Positions 59,759 through 64,000 of a DNA stretch of 64,000 nt are shown piece by piece. The stretch is from NCBI GenBank assembly GCA_010092695.1, contig JAADJJ010000001.1:1736001-1800000 (forward strand), read 5' to 3'. The notes below the pieces were generated by a model, which saw only the letters and a program-made list of their open reading frames with translations, made no database searches and had not been told where the DNA came from. A program made the position numbers and the translations under genes. This DNA comes from Enterobacteriaceae bacterium 4M9 (GTDB lineage: Bacteria; Pseudomonadota; Gammaproteobacteria; Enterobacterales; Enterobacteriaceae). How positions within the stretch are numbered: the stretch's first letter is position 1; each line of letters opens with the position of its first letter.

Positions 59759-60691
59759 GTGGACAAAATTTTCGTCGATGAGGCAGTCAGCGAGCTGCAC
59801 ACCATTCAGGATATGCTGCGCTGGGCCGTCAGTCGCTTTAGCGCCGCGGGTATCTGGTACGGCCACGGCACCGACAACCCGTGGGACGAAGCTGTTCAGT
59901 TGGTTCTGCCTTCGCTCTACCTGCCGCTGGATATCCCTGAGGATATGCGCACCTCGCGCCTGACCTCCAGCGAGCGCCACCGCATCGTTGAGCGCGTGAT
60001 TCGTCGCGTCAACGAGCGCATTCCGGTCGCTTACCTCACCAATAAAGCCTGGTTCTGCGGTCACGAATTCTACGTTGATGAGCGCGTGCTGGTGCCACGC
60101 TCGCCGATTGGTGAGCTGATTAACAGCCGCTTTGCGGGCCTGATTGGCCATGAGCCGCAGCACATTCTTGATATGTGCACAGGCAGCGGCTGCATCGCCA
60201 TTGCCTGTGCCTACGCCTTCCCTGAGGCCGAAGTGGACGCGGTAGATATTTCCGTCGATGCGCTGGCGGTCACTGAGCGTAATATCGAAGAGCACGGCAT
60301 GCTGCACAACGTGACACCGATTCGCAGCGACCTGTTCCGCGACCTGCCGAAAGTGCAGTATGACATTATCGTCACCAACCCGCCGTATGTGGACGCTGAA
60401 GACATGGACGACCTGCCGGGTGAATACCAGCATGAGCCGGAGTTAGGGCTGGCGGCAGGGACCGATGGCCTGAAGCTGGCGCGCCGCATTATTGCCTGTG
60501 CGCCAGACTACCTGAGCGACGACGGCGTGCTGATTTGCGAAGTGGGCAACAGCATGGTGCACCTGATTGAGCAGTATCCTGAGGTGGAGTTCACCTGGCT
60601 TGAGTTTGATAACGGCGGCGACGGGGTCTTTATGCTGACCAAAGCCCAGCTTATCGCCGCGCGTGAGCAGTTCAGAATTTATCGTGACTAA
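59759..60691 (+). CDS. prmB: Ribosomal protein L3 glutamine methyltransferase PrmB
   Basis: An S-adenosylmethionine-dependent methyltransferase that modifies a glutamine of ribosomal protein L3. The GTG at 59759 follows GGAGGGC and gives 310 residues, the E. coli length. The SAM pocket is [16 protein letters not shown], and the N-methyltransferase signature is [14 protein letters not shown] (NPPY). The N-terminal helical domain and the C-terminal [16 protein letters not shown] match. aroC follows 71 bases later. Confidence 0.97.
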   Translation: MDKIFVDEAVSELHTIQDMLRWAVSRFSAAGIWYGHGTDNPWDEAVQLVLPSLYLPLDIPEDMRTSRLTSSERHRIVERVIRRVNERIPVAYLTNKAWFCGHEFYVDERVLVPRSPIGELINSRFAGLIGHEPQHILDMCTGSGCIAIACAYAFPEAEVDAVDISVDALAVTERNIEEHGMLHNVTPIRSDLFRDLPKVQYDIIVTNPPYVDAEDMDDLPGEYQHEPELGLAAGTDGLKLARRIIACAPDYLSDDGVLICEVGNSMVHLIEQYPEVEFTWLEFDNGGDGVFMLTKAQLIAAREQFRIYRD

Positions 60692-60762
60692 TCATAATTA
60701 AGGCGGGCAATGACCCGCCGTCTTCCATCATAACGACAACATAACTACGGTAAGGAGCCGTG

Positions 60763-61848
60763 ATGGCAGGGAACAGTATTGGACAACTCTTCAAAGTAAC
60801 GACATTTGGTGAATCCCATGGCCCGGCACTGGGCTGTATTGTGGACGGTGTGCCGCCGGGCATCCCGCTTACCGAAGCAGACTTACAGCACGACCTCGAC
60901 CGCCGCCGTCCCGGTACTTCACGCTATACCACCCAGCGCCGCGAGCCAGACCAGGTCAAAATCCTCTCTGGAGTCTTTGAAGGCGTCACCACCGGCACCA
61001 GCATTGGCCTGCTGATTGAAAACACCGATCAGCGCTCACAGGACTACAGCGCCATTAAAGACCTGTTCCGTCCGGGACATGCCGATTACACCTACGAGCA
61101 AAAGTACGGCCTGCGCGATTATCGCGGCGGCGGGCGTTCTTCTGCGCGTGAAACGGCCATGCGTGTGGCTGCAGGCGCCATCGCGAAAAAATATCTGGCT
61201 CAGAAGCACGGCATTGCCGTGCGTGCATGCCTGACGCAGATGGGTGATATCCCGCTGGAAATCCAGGACTGGGCGCAGGTGGAACAAAACCCGTTCTTCT
61301 GCCCGGAGCCGGGCAAAATTGAAGCACTGGACGAGCTGATGCGCGCGCTGAAAAAAGAGGGCGACTCTATCGGCGCGAAAGTGACCGTGGTTGCCGACCA
61401 TGTGCCACCAGGTCTGGGTGAACCGGTATTCGACCGTCTGGATGCTGACATTGCGCATGCACTGATGAGCATTAACGCCGTTAAAGGCGTGGAAATTGGC
61501 GATGGTTTTAGCACCGTTGCGCTGCGCGGCAGCCAGAACCGTGATGAAATTACCAAAGCGGGTTTTCAGAGTAACCATGCAGGCGGCGTGTTAGGCGGCA
61601 TCAGCAGCGGCCAGCAGATTGTCGCGAGCATCGCGCTTAAGCCCACGTCCAGCATTACCGTTCCGGGGTGCACCATCACACGCGACGGCGAGGAAGTGGA
61701 AATGATAACCCGCGGGCGTCACGATCCGTGCGTGGGCATTCGTGCAGTACCCATTGCCGAAGCCATGATGGCGATTGTGCTGATGGACCATCTGCTGCGC
61801 CAGCGCGGCCAGAATGGCGACGTTGTGACGACCATTCCACGCTGGTGA
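60763..61848 (+). CDS. aroC: Chorismate synthase
   Basis: Converts 5-enolpyruvylshikimate 3-phosphate to chorismate, the last common step of aromatic amino acid synthesis, using reduced FMN. The ATG at 60763 (a GTG sits just before it, at 60760) gives 361 residues, matching E. coli. [48 protein letters not shown] (in parts) and [20 protein letters not shown] are the three family signatures. AAGGAG precedes it. mepA starts four bases after its stop, so the two form an operon. Confidence 0.98.
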   Translation: MAGNSIGQLFKVTTFGESHGPALGCIVDGVPPGIPLTEADLQHDLDRRRPGTSRYTTQRREPDQVKILSGVFEGVTTGTSIGLLIENTDQRSQDYSAIKDLFRPGHADYTYEQKYGLRDYRGGGRSSARETAMRVAAGAIAKKYLAQKHGIAVRACLTQMGDIPLEIQDWAQVEQNPFFCPEPGKIEALDELMRALKKEGDSIGAKVTVVADHVPPGLGEPVFDRLDADIAHALMSINAVKGVEIGDGFSTVALRGSQNRDEITKAGFQSNHAGGVLGGISSGQQIVASIALKPTSSITVPGCTITRDGEEVEMITRGRHDPCVGIRAVPIAEAMMAIVLMDHLLRQRGQNGDVVTTIPRW

Positions 61849-61852
61849 ACCC

Positions 61853-62677
61853 ATGAAAAAATCGCTGATTGCTTTACTTGCGCTGCTGGCCAGCAGCGCG
61901 GCTATGGCTGCCACGCCGTGGCAGAAAATCACCCATCCGATTCCCGGTAGCCCACAGTCCATTGGCGGGTTCTCCAACGGCTGTATCGTTGGCGCACAGC
62001 CGCTGCCGCTCAATTCCGAAGACTACCAGGTGATGCGTACCGACCAGCGTCGTTACTTCGGCCATCCGGACCTGTTGACCTTCATCCAGAAACTCAGCCG
62101 TGAGGCACATCAGGCCGGGCTTGGCACGCTGCTAATTGGCGATCTGGGTATGGCGGCAGGCGGGCGCTTTAACAGCGGGCATGCCAGCCACCAGACCGGA
62201 CTGGATGTGGATATCTTCCTGCAACTGCCGCAAAACCGCTGGAGCGCCGCACAACTGGCACGCCCGCAGGCCCTGGACCTGGTGGCGGTTGACGGCAAGC
62301 GTGTGCTGGACAGGCACTGGCAGCCACAGATTGGTGAACTCATCAAAATGGCGGCGAAGGACGATGAGGTGACCCGTATTTTCGTTAACCCGGCTATCAA
62401 ACTGAAGCTGTGTGAAACCGCAGGGCAGACCGATCGTGCGTGGTTGCGCAAGGTGCGCCCGTGGTTTGCCCATCGCGCCCATATGCATGTGCGTTTGCGT
62501 TGTCCGGCAGGCAGCCTGGAATGCGAAGAACAGGCCGCTCCACCGGTCGGTGACGGCTGCGGTTACGAATTGCAAAGCTGGTTTGAACCGGCAAAACCGG
62601 GTAGCACGCCTGTGAAGAAGACGCCGCCTCCGTTGCCGCCTTCCTGTCAGGCTTTACTGGATAACCACCTTCTCTGA
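61853..62677 (+). CDS. mepA: Penicillin-insensitive murein endopeptidase MepA
   Basis: A periplasmic LAS-type zinc endopeptidase that cleaves D-alanyl-meso-diaminopimelyl cross-links in peptidoglycan. The signal peptide ends at AMA near residue 19. Zinc ligands are in [15 protein letters not shown] (His and Asp) and [11 protein letters not shown] (HMH). Cysteines forming disulfides are in the C-terminal part ([13 protein letters not shown] and GDGCGYEL). Length 274 equals that of E. coli. It is four bases after aroC and 12 bases before yfcA. Confidence 0.97.
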   Translation: MKKSLIALLALLASSAAMAATPWQKITHPIPGSPQSIGGFSNGCIVGAQPLPLNSEDYQVMRTDQRRYFGHPDLLTFIQKLSREAHQAGLGTLLIGDLGMAAGGRFNSGHASHQTGLDVDIFLQLPQNRWSAAQLARPQALDLVAVDGKRVLDRHWQPQIGELIKMAAKDDEVTRIFVNPAIKLKLCETAGQTDRAWLRKVRPWFAHRAHMHVRLRCPAGSLECEEQAAPPVGDGCGYELQSWFEPAKPGSTPVKKTPPPLPPSCQALLDNHLL

Positions 62678-62689
62678 CGGGGCCGCACA

Positions 62690-63487
62690 ATGGATTGGTT
62701 TATGGTTTCACCGCTGCTGCTGGTGGTGCTGTTTTTCGTGGCGATGCTGGCCGGGTTTATCGATGCGCTGGCGGGCGGCGGTGGTTTACTGACGGTGCCT
62801 GCGCTAATGGCGGCAGGCATGTCGCCTGCCCAGGCGCTGGCGACCAATAAGCTTCAGGCCTGCGGCGGCTCGGTATCCGCAAGCCTGTACTTTATCCGCC
62901 GCAAAGTCGTCAGCCTTAGCGACCAGAAGCTCAATATCGCGATGACGTTTATCGGCTCTACCGCCGGTGCGCTGCTGGTGCAGCACGTCAAAGCCGATAT
63001 TCTGCGCCAGATCCTGCCGCTGCTGGTTATTGGTATCGGCCTCTATTTTCTGCTGATGCCGAGGCTTGGCGAAGAAGACCGTCAGCGTCGCCTGTACGGC
63101 CTGCCGTTTGCGCTGATTGCCGGTGGCTGTGTCGGTTTTTACGACGGTTTTTTTGGTCCCGGCGCGGGCTCTTTTTATGCCCTGGCGTTTGTGACGCTGT
63201 GCGGCTATAACCTGGCGAAATCAACGGCACATGCCAAAGTGTTGAACGCCACGTCAAATCTGGGCGGCCTGCTGCTGTTTATTATCGGCGGCAAGGTGGT
63301 CTGGGGCACCGGCTTTGTCATGATGGCCGGGCAATTTCTTGGGGCGCGTATCGGTTCGCGACTGGTGCTCAGCAAAGGCCAGCGCTTAATTCGCCCGATG
63401 ATCGTCATTGTTTCGGCGGTGATGAGCGCTAAACTGTTATTTGACAGCCATGGACAGGCTTTCCTCCACTGGCTGGGGATTGCATAA
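62690..63487 (+). CDS. yfcA: YfcA, TauE/SafE-family membrane transporter
   Basis: A 265-residue membrane protein of the TSUP (TauE/SafE) family with about eight hydrophobic helices. The family signature repeats are visible: FIDALAGGGGLLTVPALM in the first half and GFYDGFFGPGAGSFYALAF in the second, each with a Gly-rich turn. Family members export sulfonates, sulfite or other organic anions; the substrate of YfcA is not known. It closely follows mepA and is followed by epmC within six bases of its stop, so aroC-mepA-yfcA-epmC may be one transcript. Confidence 0.93.
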   Translation: MDWFMVSPLLLVVLFFVAMLAGFIDALAGGGGLLTVPALMAAGMSPAQALATNKLQACGGSVSASLYFIRRKVVSLSDQKLNIAMTFIGSTAGALLVQHVKADILRQILPLLVIGIGLYFLLMPRLGEEDRQRRLYGLPFALIAGGCVGFYDGFFGPGAGSFYALAFVTLCGYNLAKSTAHAKVLNATSNLGGLLLFIIGGKVVWGTGFVMMAGQFLGARIGSRLVLSKGQRLIRPMIVIVSAVMSAKLLFDSHGQAFLHWLGIA

Positions 63488-63492
63488 TTTCG

Positions 63493-64000
63493 ATGACACA
63501 CCACTATCAGCAATTAATCGACATCTTTGACGACTGCTTCGCGGGCGAATTTAATACTCGTCTGATTAAAGGCGACGACGAGCCCATTTATCTTCCGGCA
63601 GATGAAACCACGTCTTACCACCGTATTGTGTTCGCCCACGGTTTTTACGCCAGCGCTCTGCACGAAATCTCGCACTGGTGTATCGCCGGTAAAGCGCGGC
63701 GCGAGCAGGTGGATTTTGGCTACTGGTACTGCCCGGACGGGCGTGATGCACAGACCCAGAGCCAGTTTGAAGACGTCGAGGTGAAACCGCAGGCGTTTGA
63801 CTGGCTGTTCTGCGTAGCGGCGGGCTACCCGTTCAACGTGAGCTGCGACAACCTGGAAGGCGATGTAGAGCCAGACCGGGTGGTGTTCCAGCGCCGGGTA
63901 CACGCACAGGTTATGGAATATCTGGAAAAGGGCATTCCGGCACGTCCGGCGCGCTTTATTGAGGCACTGCGTCACTATTACCACACGCCGCCGCTGTCGG
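63493..64000 (+). CDS. epmC: Elongation factor P hydroxylase EpmC (YfcM), 3'-truncated by window edge
   Basis: The first 169 residues of an enzyme that hydroxylates the beta-lysylated Lys34 of elongation factor P; E. coli EpmC has about 182 residues, so only the C-terminal tail is missing. The frame is open to the window end. The metal-binding HEISHW motif is at residues ~57-62, within FYASALHEISHWCIAGKARR. DFGYWYCPDGRDAQTQSQFE and VEVKPQAFDWLFC follow and match the family. It begins five bases after yfcA with a weak ribosome-binding site, so translational coupling is likely. Confidence 0.93.
   Translation, partial: MTHHYQQLIDIFDDCFAGEFNTRLIKGDDEPIYLPADETTSYHRIVFAHGFYASALHEISHWCIAGKARREQVDFGYWYCPDGRDAQTQSQFEDVEVKPQAFDWLFCVAAGYPFNVSCDNLEGDVEPDRVVFQRRVHAQVMEYLEKGIPARPARFIEALRHYYHTPPLS

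Overview
The window is a contiguous piece of an enterobacterial (Enterobacterales, Enterobacteriaceae-like) chromosome. Gene order from hemF-amiA through cysPTWA, pts, zipA-ligA, gltX, nupC-mntH, alaC, argW, fadLIJ to aroC-mepA-epmC follows the E. coli K-12 map, read in the opposite direction. Protein identity is high by eye (PtsI, Crr, CysK, NupC, FadI, AroC). GC content looks moderately high. The ipdC gene beside glk, separate ccmH and ccmI genes, and the absence of eut and pdxK at their E. coli positions argue against E. coli or Salmonella themselves. Genus cannot be fixed from sequence reading alone.

Layout. 1-7.9 kb: 3' part of maeB, a lipoprotein gene, hemF-amiA, ypeA, a YgiW/YdeI-type OB-fold protein, yfeZ, yfeY and yfeX. 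8-12.8 kb: the cysPTWA-cysM sulfate/thiosulfate uptake and cysteine synthesis cluster. 12.8-18.8 kb: yfeK, an unknown secreted protein, crr-ptsI-ptsH, cysK and cysZ. 19-25.5 kb: zipA, ligA, ypeB, a Val-Val-Val-Lys tRNA operon with a duplicated tail, gltX and yfeC-yfeD. 25.7-31.1 kb: two tRNA-Ala(GGC), pdeA, nupC, mntH. 31.1-31.4 kb: a small decayed type I-E-like CRISPR array with no cas genes in the window. 31.4-38.8 kb: ypeC, an aldo/keto reductase, ipdC, glk, a DUF1479 gene and alaC. 38.8-43.4 kb: the accessory stretch, with an XRE regulator, tRNA-Arg(CCT) (argW), a frameshifted P4-type integrase, an unrecognised protein with a C-terminal membrane anchor, and gene-poor DNA. 43.4-64 kb: yfdC, the cytochrome c maturation operon ccmABCDEFGHI, mlaA, fadL, yfcZ, fadIJ, sixA, smrB, prmB, aroC, mepA, yfcA and the 5' part of epmC.

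How the genes fit together. Sulfur assimilation is concentrated here: CysP/T/W/A import sulfate and thiosulfate, CysZ also brings in sulfate, and CysK and CysM make cysteine from sulfide or thiosulfate. Sugar uptake and phosphorylation are represented by EI, HPr, EIIA-Glc and glucokinase. The fad genes form a FadR-controlled long-chain fatty acid uptake and oxidation set, with operator-like sequences at fadL and fadI. The ccm genes make a complete System I heme-attachment pathway in translationally coupled order.

Most of the window is conserved core. The parts most worth a second look are the CRISPR remnant after mntH, the tRNA-Lys tail duplication, and the argW island with its broken integrase and unknown membrane-anchored protein.
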